Below, piece by piece: positions 16,191 through 23,846 of a stretch of 64,000 bases of DNA; the stretch's first letter is position 1; each line of letters starts with the position of its first letter. Source of the stretch: Shimia sp. SK013 (GTDB taxonomy: Bacteria > Pseudomonadota > Alphaproteobacteria > Rhodobacterales > Rhodobacteraceae); assembly GCF_001292625.1 (NCBI RefSeq), contig NZ_LAJH01000012.1, forward strand, positions 1 through 64,000, in the 5' to 3' direction. The notes under the pieces were generated by a model. It was not told the origin of the DNA, did not search any database, and was given only the letters and a program-made list of their open reading frames with translations. Position numbers and translations under genes: made by a program.

Positions 16191-17252
16191 ATGAAACTCA
16201 AATGTACATTCCTGTGGGCGACCGTCTGTGTCGCCGCAGCAACCACATTTGCATCCGCAGATACGATCCGCTTAACTGCCGGGTCCAGCCATCCCCCAGT
16301 GTTGCCCTGGGTCGAAGTCATCACCAACCACGTGGTGCCTGAAACCAATGCGCGGCTCACTGCGATGGGCAGCGAACATCAAATCGAATGGACAGAAGCC
16401 TATGCTGGCGCCCTGTTCAACGCCCCAAATGCCCTAGAAGGCGTCGAGATTGGCCTGGCTGATCTGGCTTGGGTAGGCACGATTTTTGAACCGGCCAACC
16501 TGCCGCTGCAAAATGTCCATTTCTATGCACCGTTCCTGGTGGGCGACGTTCATGCCTTGACTGAGATTGGTAACGAATTGCATGAAACCGTGCCCGCAAT
16601 GAACGAGCAGTGGGATGATTACAACCAGCGCTTTCTTGGGGCGATGGCTGACGGATCTTATCACCTGATCACCAATAAACCCATCAACTCGATCGAAGAT
16701 CTGCGTGGGATGAAGCTTCTTGCGGCGGGTGCGGTTGCAAACTGGCTGCATGGCACTGGCGCTATTGCCGTCGACGCGGCCTTTCCTGAATTCTACAACA
16801 ACATTTCCACCGGTATTGCCGACGGTGCTGTCATGACGACGAACGGTATGTATCCGTTCAAGATTCATGAGGTGGCCCCGTATATCACACTGGTTGATAT
16901 GGGCGGTCCGATCACAGGCGCGCTGACAATCAACAATGACACTTGGGATAGTCTTCCCGAAGATGTGCAATCCGTACTTACCGATCTTGGCGGCGAATAC
17001 AGCACAATGGTGGCTGATCAAGTCGCATCACGCGAAGCAAGATTTATGGATCTCATGGTTGCGGAGGGGGCAATTGTTTCGACCCTCAGTGATGCGGATC
17101 GTCAGGCATGGGCCGCTGGACTTCCTGATCTCGCTGGCGATTGGGTTGCGCGGAACGAAGAGGCGGGCCTTCCTGCTGCCGACGTACTGAATGCGTTCCT
17201 TGATGCTGCTCGCAGCCGTGGCTTTGAGCCGCTGCGCGATTGGGCTGAATAA
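16191..17252 (+). CDS. TRAP transporter solute-binding protein (DctP family), second system
   Basis: A 353-residue periplasmic receptor with a signal peptide ending TFASA before Asp-24. The mature part begins TIRLTAGSSHPPVLPWV and continues with DLAWVGTIFEPANLP and the helix IEDLRGMKLLA. It ends GFEPLRDWAE, as does the receptor at 2381. The ribosome site is GGGAGGAGAAACC. It lies 51 bp after the SnoaL-like gene and 29 bp before its permease. Being in the aldehyde-dehydrogenase operon and opposite the hydroxyquinol operon, it most likely imports the aromatic growth substrate or a close precursor. Confidence 0.93.
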   Translation: MKLKCTFLWATVCVAAATTFASADTIRLTAGSSHPPVLPWVEVITNHVVPETNARLTAMGSEHQIEWTEAYAGALFNAPNALEGVEIGLADLAWVGTIFEPANLPLQNVHFYAPFLVGDVHALTEIGNELHETVPAMNEQWDDYNQRFLGAMADGSYHLITNKPINSIEDLRGMKLLAAGAVANWLHGTGAIAVDAAFPEFYNNISTGIADGAVMTTNGMYPFKIHEVAPYITLVDMGGPITGALTINNDTWDSLPEDVQSVLTDLGGEYSTMVADQVASREARFMDLMVAEGAIVSTLSDADRQAWAAGLPDLAGDWVARNEEAGLPAADVLNAFLDAARSRGFEPLRDWAE

Positions 17253-17281
17253 GAAACCAGACTTTACGTAGGGAAAATGAA

Positions 17282-19267
17282 ATGGCCGATCAAACTCCAG
17301 TATCCAGATCTGTTTTGGAGGACGAGCACGGCTCGGCCAATCCACTTGCCACGGTGTCCAACAAAGTACTTAGGCGCACCACAGAATTCATGAGTAGCAT
17401 TGGCACCGTCTGGTTCTTTGCTCTGGTGATCCTGATCTGCACCGAAATCGTGGCCCGCGAGTTTTTTCTGTCACCCATTCGTGGTGTGACAGAAATTGCG
17501 GCCTATTCGATTGTGGGGGCTGCGTTCCTTCAACTTGCCAACACGGTTTACGCCGAACGGATGGCACGGGCAGATTTCATGCTGTCCATTTTCGGCAAAC
17601 GGTTTCCGCTGAGCGTCGCAGTGATCGAGGTCGTTGTTTCGATCATTGGCCTGATCGCCATGGTATTGCTGGCTCAAGCCACGTGGCCCAAACTGGTCGA
17701 TGCCTATGTTGATGCGGAAATCGTCGGTGTTCCGGGCGAGTTTTCGTTTCAGGTCTGGCCATTGCGGTTTCTTGTCCTGATCGGTAGCGCGATGACCGCG
17801 CTGGCATTCCTGGCGCGGGCGTTTCAAAAAGTCGGCAGCGTCTATGCTAACCACGGCAAAGCTGGAATGATTGGCTTGGTCCTGACATTGGCTACACTCA
17901 CGATCCTGTGGTTCACCGTGTTCCCAATGGTTATGGATGCAAGACTCTCGACATTTGCAATCGGTGCGATCCTGCTGGCAACGTTGATCCTTGTCGTTAT
18001 GACGGGCGTACATATTGGTGTCGCCATGCTGCTGATCGGCTTTATCGGATTGTGGCTGTTAAAGGGCCGGATCGGCTTTGGCTATTCCATGTTGGGACTG
18101 GCCGGAAACGAATTTCTCGCGAACTACTATTTCAGCGCTGTGCCACTGTTCGTGTTGATGGGCCTCTTGGTCGCCGCTGCAGATATTGGCAAAGAAACGT
18201 TTGCTGTGGCTAGCTGGCTAACCCGACCCATTCGGGGTGGTCTGGGTATTGCAACGGTTGGGGCCAACGCTATGTTTGCGGCAATCACCGGATCTTCGGT
18301 CGCCTCGGCCACTGTCTTTTCCAAAGTAGCCACACCGGAAATGATCCGTCACGGATATAACAAACAATTCTCGGTTGGGGTTGTTGCGGGCAGCTCGGTG
18401 CTGGGCATGTTGATCCCGCCCAGCCTGCTTTTGATTGTCTATGGGTTTCTGGCTGAACAATCGGTGGGGTACCTCTTTATTGCCGCTATCGTTCCTGGCC
18501 TTATCCTGGCATTTGCGATGTCCTTTATGATTTGGTTCAATGCAACGTTTCGTCCACACAAAGTATTCGACACCGCACCGGATGCCGGATCCGACGTTGA
18601 CGCGATATCTGGCATTGGCCAAGCGGCCCTTTATCTGGCACCAATCATCGGGCTGATCGTCCTTGTTCTTGGCGGGATTTACGGCGGGTTCTTCACACCT
18701 ACCGAAGGAGGCGCCGTCGGATCGGCGGGTGCCCTGATCTATGCAATCCTACGCCGCCGGTTACCGATGCAAAAGCTATGGCAGGTGATGGTCGAGACTG
18801 GCCAGATTGCGACCACCGTACTGTTCCTTATCTTAGCTGCGAACATATTCACGATCATGCTGGCCTCTTCCGGTTTCGTGCAAAACGTCGGGACGTTGAT
18901 CAACAGCCTGGACCTGAGCCTTCTTCAATTTGCAGCAATTTATGTGATCTTGCTCGTTATCCTGGGGATGTTCCTGGAATCCGTTTCGATCATGTTGATT
19001 GTAGTGCCAATTGCTTTGCCAACCGTGGCAGCGCTGGGTGGTGATCCGATCTGGTTTGGCATTCTGACGGTGATCGCTGTTGAAATCGGTCTGCTGACAC
19101 CGCCTTTTGGCCTGTCTTGCTATGTCGTCGCGGCGACCCTCAGGGACAAGGGGATCGATTTGGTCGACATCTTTAAGGGCGTGCAGCCCTTTGTCTTTGT
19201 GATGTTTTTGATGACGATTCTGATCATCCTTTTCCCGGACCTCGCGTCGATGACCTTCCAGAAATAG
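17282..19267 (+). CDS. TRAP transporter fused permease (DctQM), second system
   Basis: A 661-residue fused DctQM inner-membrane permease. The DctQ part covers roughly residues 35-200, and the DctM part roughly 230-661 with some twelve hydrophobic segments. AGSSVLGMLIPPSLLLIV is identical to the permease at 3451, and the following AEQS.G.LF.AAIVPGL is shared too. GLLTPPFGLSCYVVAATL near the C-terminus matches the other copy's ending. It is the last gene of the GntR-led operon. The two DctQM proteins are clear paralogues and define a transporter subtype present twice in 19 kb. Confidence 0.93.
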   Translation: MADQTPVSRSVLEDEHGSANPLATVSNKVLRRTTEFMSSIGTVWFFALVILICTEIVAREFFLSPIRGVTEIAAYSIVGAAFLQLANTVYAERMARADFMLSIFGKRFPLSVAVIEVVVSIIGLIAMVLLAQATWPKLVDAYVDAEIVGVPGEFSFQVWPLRFLVLIGSAMTALAFLARAFQKVGSVYANHGKAGMIGLVLTLATLTILWFTVFPMVMDARLSTFAIGAILLATLILVVMTGVHIGVAMLLIGFIGLWLLKGRIGFGYSMLGLAGNEFLANYYFSAVPLFVLMGLLVAAADIGKETFAVASWLTRPIRGGLGIATVGANAMFAAITGSSVASATVFSKVATPEMIRHGYNKQFSVGVVAGSSVLGMLIPPSLLLIVYGFLAEQSVGYLFIAAIVPGLILAFAMSFMIWFNATFRPHKVFDTAPDAGSDVDAISGIGQAALYLAPIIGLIVLVLGGIYGGFFTPTEGGAVGSAGALIYAILRRRLPMQKLWQVMVETGQIATTVLFLILAANIFTIMLASSGFVQNVGTLINSLDLSLLQFAAIYVILLVILGMFLESVSIMLIVVPIALPTVAALGGDPIWFGILTVIAVEIGLLTPPFGLSCYVVAATLRDKGIDLVDIFKGVQPFVFVMFLMTILIILFPDLASMTFQK

Positions 19268-19729
19268 CCTTGGAAAGCGACCGTGGCGTTGGCCCAGGTC
19301 GGGAGGGAGACAGAAAAAACCTCGCTAGTTGGCTTGGGTGAAACGTTTTGAAAAACACATCCGTTCTCCGCTCAATTCCTGCGGAATGGTTGCCGACTTA
19401 GTGCAGGGATACACCAAGCGTTAGGAGCAGAGTGTACGTTTGGACGTTTGCAGGGACCGCATGTTCGTCATACTACAGCAACAGTCAAAGCACTTTTCGC
19501 GGGCGACGAGGAGCACTGGTCGACCCGATGCGAGTAACGGAATAATCCACTGTTCCAACGCAAACCGCAGCCTGCGCGGCAAATGTGAGGAAGAAGAACG
19601 CGCTCCAGTTCCGAAAACAAAATAGCCCAATGTCTTGCTCGGTTTGCATCTCTCGAGTCTTTGCGAATTTCCTTGCAGCAGCCATCGGTGCGCCGTGCAG
19701 CATCGGTCGGAATGGGCTCATTCCGGCCC
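19268..19729. other. 462-bp stretch with no confident gene
   Basis: Several overlapping open frames lie on the minus strand, the longest covering most of 19468-19920, but they disagree in frame and none resembles a known family. Codon use looks poor and cysteine- and arginine-rich. I treat it as non-coding or eroded DNA between the catabolic region and the mobile-element end. Confidence 0.35.
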
Positions 19730-19930
19730 TTAGCCGCGATTTGCACCAAGGTCCGGTACTGCATGTTGCTCCGGGCAGATTGTCGATCGAAGCAGGCCGT
19801 CTTCGTGCAGCGCGGCCTGCGTGTCGCCGTTATCCCACTGATAAAGTAGGCCGATTTCGACGCCTGTTTTGATGCACGTAATACGGCCGATGGCTTCGGC
19901 GGTTGTGCGACTACTCTCAAATTCGGGCAA
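19730..19930 (-). CDS. Small hypothetical protein
   Basis: A 66-residue open frame that begins three bases after the stop of the XRE regulator gene, so it is probably its partner in a two-gene operon. The stretch GRITCIKTGVEIGLLYQWDNGDTQ is split here as GRITCIKTGVEIG and LLYQWDNGDTQ; both look like beta-strand-forming, well-conserved protein rather than random translation. No domain is recognised. It could be a small partner of the regulator. Confidence 0.5.
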   Translation of the reverse strand: MPEFESSRTTAEAIGRITCIKTGVEIGLLYQWDNGDTQAALHEDGLLRSTICPEQHAVPDLGANRG

Positions 19931-19932
19931 AA

Positions 19933-20145
19933 CTAGCCCCTCTCGTTAAACAATTCCTTGGGAGCGACCTCGAGAGCATGTGCGATCCGCTCCAGAACAT
20001 CGATCGATGCTGAGAATTTCGCGAGCTCGATCTCGCTGGTATAGCTGCGATCCATGTCGGCAGCTAAAGCTAATTGTTCTTGGCTCAATCCTCTGGAATT
20101 TCTTAGATTCCGGATATTTAACCCTACTTGTTCCCGTAATTTCAT
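19933..20145 (-). CDS. Small XRE-family helix-turn-helix regulator
   Basis: A 70-residue single-domain regulator of the Cro/CI-like (XRE) type. The domain fills the whole chain: LNIRNLRNSRGLSQEQLA, then the recognition region DMDRSYTSEIELAKFSAS, then VLERIAHALEVAPKELF. Proteins of this size often control mobile-element genes or restriction-modification genes, but no such enzyme gene is adjacent. It lies 159 bp from and divergent to the secreted hypothetical protein at 20304, in the region next to the recombinase, so control of that element is the simplest idea. Confidence 0.85.
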   Translation of the reverse strand: MKLREQVGLNIRNLRNSRGLSQEQLALAADMDRSYTSEIELAKFSASIDVLERIAHALEVAPKELFNERG

Positions 20146-20303
20146 GGCCTGTATTCGGGCAGATCACAAGAATTGCTCTACGGAATATATTCCACAAAAC
20201 GCGCGCGAGTGGACCTAATCGCTTGCTCGCATATGGTGTGCTGGGCGAAGTTGGGCAACAACCTTCAATATTATAGGAATGAAGTCGAAAGGCGCTTATT
20301 GAT

Positions 20304-20945
20304 ATGTGGCTCAAATCGATCCGTAATTTGCTTGGCGGGGTCGCCGTAGGTGTCGTTTCCAGCTTGGCTCCGCAGGCGGCAAAAGCCTACCAGGTTGATT
20401 GCGCCATTCTGCTTTGCCTGGCTGGCGGGTGGCCAGCTTCAGCAGAATGTGCCCATGCTCGTGTGGTTTTCATTAGGCGGATTACGCCCTGGCCGATCGA
20501 GCCGCCGTTGCAGATCTGGCGGTGTCCGATGGGGGTTGCGGAGCGAGGTCCGTTGCAAAGCACGGCACCACGAGTTTGGGACGCAATCACTCTAACGGGA
20601 GAGAACCTTGGTCAATTCATTTTAGCGCAGGTGGTCGAAGGCGGCGCCGATATCGACATCAGCGGCCTCGAGTTTGATTTCGTGCGCTCGATCCGCGTCT
20701 GGGATGTTCGGTACTACAGCCATCGCGAACGCGGTCGCGACGATGATTGCTCTGAGAGTTACAATATGCGCCTCGGGACCTATGGCACGCAGGGTGAATT
20801 TAGCTGGCAACGAACGACACCAGCAGCGGCCCCGCAATGGGTGCTGCCGTCGCGACGGTGTTCGTCATCGAATTGGCGTCGCGGGGTCGGCGTTGAATGG
20901 GAAGATCACGAAGGCAACCATGGATACGAGTGGGTGGCCTACTAA
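20304..20945 (+). CDS. Exported hypothetical protein of integrative elements
   Basis: A 213-residue protein with an N-terminal hydrophobic segment (about residues 9-28, ending APQAAKA) that looks like a signal peptide. Right after it is VDCAILLCLAGGWPASAEC, followed by FIRRITPWPIEPPLQIWRC. These Cys- and Pro-rich blocks look strongly conserved and I recall them from proteins encoded beside integrases and conjugation genes in Rhodobacteraceae; I cannot verify that here. The C-terminal half is less distinctive and rich in Arg, Trp and Glu. No enzyme motif is visible. An envelope role in element transfer is only a guess. Confidence 0.6.
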   Translation: MWLKSIRNLLGGVAVGVVSSLAPQAAKAYQVDCAILLCLAGGWPASAECAHARVVFIRRITPWPIEPPLQIWRCPMGVAERGPLQSTAPRVWDAITLTGENLGQFILAQVVEGGADIDISGLEFDFVRSIRVWDVRYYSHRERGRDDDCSESYNMRLGTYGTQGEFSWQRTTPAAAPQWVLPSRRCSSSNWRRGVGVEWEDHEGNHGYEWVAY

Positions 20946-20947
20946 GG

Positions 20948-21262
20948 CTATTCCCCGATATCCTTCATGCGTTCCGAAATATCGCCCGCAATACGCTCGT
21001 ATAGGGCGGCTTGCTTGTCTCTGGGTGAGCCCGGTTTCGGGCTTCTCCGTCGGATTCGTTTGGCGAGCCAGAATAGCATTCGGGCTGCAGGGTCGCTGAT
21101 GTTTTCCGGGACTGGCGCGGGGTAGTTTTCTTCAAGGAGGGCAACGACCTCAGCGTTCATGCTACGGTGATTGCTCTCGGCCGCAAGCCGTATCCGGTCA
21201 CGAAGGCCATCCGGCAATCGCACAATGAACTTGTCCTGATTTTGAGCACTTTGTTCTGACAT
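20948..21262 (-). CDS. Arc-type ribbon-helix-helix DNA-binding protein
   Basis: About 104 residues. The N-terminal half is an Arc-like ribbon-helix-helix domain: DKFIVRLPDGLRDRIRLAA, then NHRSMNAEVVALLEENY. The beta-strand FIVRLP and the SMNAEVV turn are the hallmarks of Arc-family operator-binding proteins. The C-terminal half is basic (FWLAKRIRRRSPKPGS) and has no known domain. I start it at 21262; a longer frame from 21313 runs through the likely operator. It is divergent from another ribbon-helix-helix gene at 21347. It probably regulates itself and the recombinase genes. Confidence 0.82.
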   Translation of the reverse strand: MSEQSAQNQDKFIVRLPDGLRDRIRLAAESNHRSMNAEVVALLEENYPAPVPENISDPAARMLFWLAKRIRRRSPKPGSPRDKQAALYERIAGDISERMKDIGE

Positions 21263-21264
21263 GG

Positions 21265-21314
21265 TGGCACTGTGCCATAAAATTCGATTGACGCAATAGT
21301 GGCTAAGTGCCACT
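21265..21314. promoter_or_regulatory. Two inverted repeats between divergent ribbon-helix-helix genes
   Basis: TGGCACTGTGCCA at 21265-21277 is a perfect palindrome around one central base. AGTGGCTAAGTGCCACT at 21298-21314 is an interrupted inverted repeat with arms AGTGGC/GCCACT. Both share TGGC/GCCA half sites, and their centres are about 35 bp apart, on either side of a short AT-rich stretch. They fill the 84 bp between the Arc-type gene and the recombinase operon and are likely operators. Confidence 0.55.
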
Positions 21315-21346
21315 AACGGGTTGTGGTTTCAACCTGGAGGCGTTTC

Positions 21347-21541
21347 ATGAACAGTCGTAAACCAATGCAGCTTCGGCTTCCGCAAGAGCTCAAAGAGTGG
21401 ATCAAGGCGGAGTCCGATCGCAACGGCAACTCCCAGAATTCTGAAGTGATCCGCGCCATTCGCGCGGCAAAGGACAGGCGCTCTACACCTGGAACAATTG
21501 GAAATATCATTATGGATCAGGGCGATAATGCGCGTTGTTAA
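21347..21541 (+). CDS. Small ribbon-helix-helix protein
   Basis: A 64-residue protein whose first 45 residues form an Arc-like ribbon-helix-helix unit: PMQLRLPQELKEWIKAES and NSQNSEVIRAIRAAK. The ATG at 21347 has an exact GGAGG ribosome site six bases upstream; an upstream frame start at 21323 does not. It heads the rightward group with the 63-residue protein and the recombinase and shares the control region with the Arc-type gene. A regulator or excision factor for the element is likely. Confidence 0.75.
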   Translation: MNSRKPMQLRLPQELKEWIKAESDRNGNSQNSEVIRAIRAAKDRRSTPGTIGNIIMDQGDNARC

Positions 21542-21565
21542 CCCGGTGAGAGAGGTGTTGGTACT

Positions 21566-21757
21566 ATGACCAAAGCAAGTGTACAGACGAAAGCGAAACA
21601 AGCGGCCTCGGCCTTTATCCGCGAGGCGCGGGAGGCAGGCTGGCAACGCGCGAAGTTCGAGATCAAACCCGATGGCAGCATCATCGTTGACGCCAACATG
21701 GTGGCGGCCGAGGCAGCAGACGACTTCCTCAACAGTGACCTGAGAATGGGCGAATGA
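21566..21757 (+). CDS. Small hypothetical protein upstream of the recombinase
   Basis: A 63-residue protein with a basic, alanine-rich first half (VQTKAKQAASAFIREAREAG) and an acidic second half ending AADDFLNSDLRMGE. Its stop overlaps the recombinase start by 4 bp (ATGA), so the two are translationally coupled. I recognise no domain. Such short coupled genes in front of tyrosine recombinases are often conserved accessory factors. Function unknown. Confidence 0.65.
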   Translation: MTKASVQTKAKQAASAFIREAREAGWQRAKFEIKPDGSIIVDANMVAAEAADDFLNSDLRMGE

Positions 21758-22785
21758 CCCGCAAGAGCCTTCCAAAATACGTCTACAATGATAGGGGGTA
21801 CCTTCGGTTTATTCGGCGCTCACGCGGTATCTCAGTCATGATGCACGAAGAAGCGGGCACGCCGGAATTCTGGGATCACTACAATCGACTGCTGAAGGGA
21901 AAGCCAGCGCCTGCGCCGGTGAGGCGCAATTTTGAAGCGCTGATTCTTAGCTACTACGAGAGTGACGCCTACAAGAAGCTGAAGCCCCGGACGAGATCCG
22001 ACTATCGGCGGTACATCAGCCACATTCGTGAGATCTGGGCCGAGAAAGACCCGGCCAGGATCGAAACCCATCACATTTACGAACTGCACCGCGCCAATGC
22101 GGATCATTGGAGGCAAGCCAACTATCTCGTTCAGGTCATGGTCGTCTTGATGAACCACGCGCGATTGATTGGCTTTATCAAGAAAGAGCATGGCAACCCG
22201 GCGAAGGGCATCCCGCTCTTTAAGCAGCAGAGCGACGGCTGGGAGCCTTGGCCAGACGATGTTCGTGCCGAGTTCGAAGCGCTGGCTTCAAAGAGGGCGC
22301 GGCTGGTTTACGAGCTTTGCGTTGGTACAGGCCAACGCATTGGCGATGTCGTGAAGATGAAGTGGGAGCACTTTTCCGATGAAGGTTTCGATTTTACGCA
22401 GGGTAAAACCGACAAGCCGTTGTGGATCCCGCTTACCGACCGACTGAAAACCCATCTCGAAGGCATCGCGCGAACAGACGGCACTGTTGTGACCGACGCG
22501 AAGGGTCGACCAGTGAGCTACCGTATCGTTGCCGAGGAAATGCGTACCATCAAAAGGAAGATGAAGCACGAGAAGGCGAGCTACTACAAAACGCACGGGC
22601 TGAGGAAAAACGCGACGATCGAGCTGTATCTGGCAGGATGTGATGACGAGATGGTCAAGGCTGTCACAGGTCACTCAGGCGTTGAGATGCTAAAAAAGTA
22701 CGGTGGGCCGATCCGGCAAAGAGAGCTCGCGAAGCGCGCTCAAGAGGCAAGAAATCAAATGGAACGAAGCAAGACCGAAACGTGA
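21754..22785 (+). CDS. Tyrosine recombinase / site-specific integrase
   Basis: A 343-residue phage-type integrase. The N-terminal arm/core-binding part has FEALILSYYESDAYKKLK. The catalytic domain shows the first Arg in GTGQRIGDVVKMKW, the Lys region in FTQGKTDKPLWIP, His-x-x-Arg in THGLRKNA, and the HSGVEMLKKYG block with the second His and the nucleophilic Tyr. It appears complete. It ends 68 bp from the 3' end of a tRNA-Cys gene transcribed toward it, the usual geometry for an integrase whose attachment site is the 3' end of a tRNA. It probably drives integration of the element that lies to its left. Confidence 0.93.
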   Translation: MTRKSLPKYVYNDRGYLRFIRRSRGISVMMHEEAGTPEFWDHYNRLLKGKPAPAPVRRNFEALILSYYESDAYKKLKPRTRSDYRRYISHIREIWAEKDPARIETHHIYELHRANADHWRQANYLVQVMVVLMNHARLIGFIKKEHGNPAKGIPLFKQQSDGWEPWPDDVRAEFEALASKRARLVYELCVGTGQRIGDVVKMKWEHFSDEGFDFTQGKTDKPLWIPLTDRLKTHLEGIARTDGTVVTDAKGRPVSYRIVAEEMRTIKRKMKHEKASYYKTHGLRKNATIELYLAGCDDEMVKAVTGHSGVEMLKKYGGPIRQRELAKRAQEARNQMERSKTET

Positions 22786-22853
22786 AAGTTTCAACGGTTG
22801 TTTCAAAAATGGCAGTGAAGGAGAGTTGGGATGACGCAAGTCATTGATTTTAT

Positions 22854-22927
22854 TGGAGGCGAGTACCGGAATCGAACCGGTGTACACGGATTTGCAATCC
22901 GCTGCGTCACCACTCCGCCAACTCGCC
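22854..22927 (-). tRNA. tRNA-Cys (GCA)
   Basis: The minus strand folds into a full cloverleaf: 7-bp acceptor stem GGCGAGT/ACTCGCC, a D arm after position 8, the anticodon loop TTGCAAA with anticodon GCA, and a T arm with GGTTCGATTCC. An encoded CCA follows the discriminator T. The total is 74 nt with CCA, right for bacterial tRNA-Cys. The 3' end faces the integrase gene, so it is the probable attachment site. Confidence 0.96.
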
Positions 22928-23146
22928 ATCCGTGGTGCTTCGGAGCCTTGCCCTCGAAGTCGCGCATACATGAAATGAATTCAGCGGACGTGCAAGTGGT
23001 TTTTTCGCGCATTTTCGCGTGTCGATAATGCCGATCCGCGCGGCGACATATTGGACACCTGTTGTGAAATCCGTCTGGCAGGCGTTGCTCAACTAAGTCA
23101 ATTGTGGCATGAGATCAGCAGATGAGTCCGATCAAATGAGTTGGAA

Positions 23147-23800
23147 ATGACAGACTATACTGCCCTCCGAACAACTATGGTTGATACGCAAATCCGTCCT
23201 TCTGACGTTACAAAATACACGGTCATCGAAGCTATGTTGTCCGTCCCACGCGAAGCTTTTGTTCCCAGCGCGAAACGTGACGCGGCTTATGTTGGCGAAC
23301 ATGTTGCGCTGGAAGATGGTCGTGTGGTGCTTGATCCACGCGTTCTCGCAAAGATCCTGGACGAACTGGACATCCAGAATGACGAGTTGGTTCTCGATGT
23401 CGGCACAGGATTTGGCTATTCTGCAGCTGTAATGGCGCGCATGGCGGAAGCCGTAATTGCACTAGAGAGCGACGAGTCGCGGGCCGAAGATGCACAGACG
23501 ACACTGTCAGAGCAAGGTGTGGACAACGCCATTGTGCACGTGGGCCCGCTGAGCGACGGTGCGGCCGAACACGGTCCATATGACTGTGTTCTGCTGCAGG
23601 GAGCCGTGGAGCAACTGCCAGACGCCATTTTAGCGCAAGTCAAAGAGGGCGGCCGGATCGCAGTTTTGTTTGTTGACGGCGCTTTGGGGGTTGTGCGTAT
23701 TGGTTATAAAATCGATGGTAAGATGAATTGGCGTTTTGCGTTCAACGCGAGCGCTCCTGTTTTGCCCGGCTTTGAAAAAAGTCGCGCCTTTCAACTCTAA
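23147..23800 (+). CDS. pcm: Protein-L-isoaspartate O-methyltransferase family protein
   Basis: A 217-residue class I methyltransferase of the PCMT family. It has MVDTQIRPSDV and VPREAFVPSA in the N-terminal part, and the SAM-binding motif I as VLDVGTGFGYSAA. PCMT enzymes methylate isoaspartyl residues in aged proteins with S-adenosylmethionine so that they can be repaired. The usual substrate loop of strict Pcm proteins is partly altered, so this may be the roseobacter-type relative. I use the ATG at 23147. It lies 46 bp before the TolC-like gene on the same strand; the pair is likely co-transcribed. It is the first chromosomal-type gene to the right of the tRNA. Confidence 0.83.
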   Translation: MTDYTALRTTMVDTQIRPSDVTKYTVIEAMLSVPREAFVPSAKRDAAYVGEHVALEDGRVVLDPRVLAKILDELDIQNDELVLDVGTGFGYSAAVMARMAEAVIALESDESRAEDAQTTLSEQGVDNAIVHVGPLSDGAAEHGPYDCVLLQGAVEQLPDAILAQVKEGGRIAVLFVDGALGVVRIGYKIDGKMNWRFAFNASAPVLPGFEKSRAFQL

Positions 23801-23846
23801 AACAAGACGCGCCCCACGCGTAAAATGCGGAGCAACAAGGATTACC

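Noticed and set aside
19468-19920. 150-residue minus-strand frame
   Set aside because: It conflicts with the better supported small gene at 19730-19930 and has no family features.
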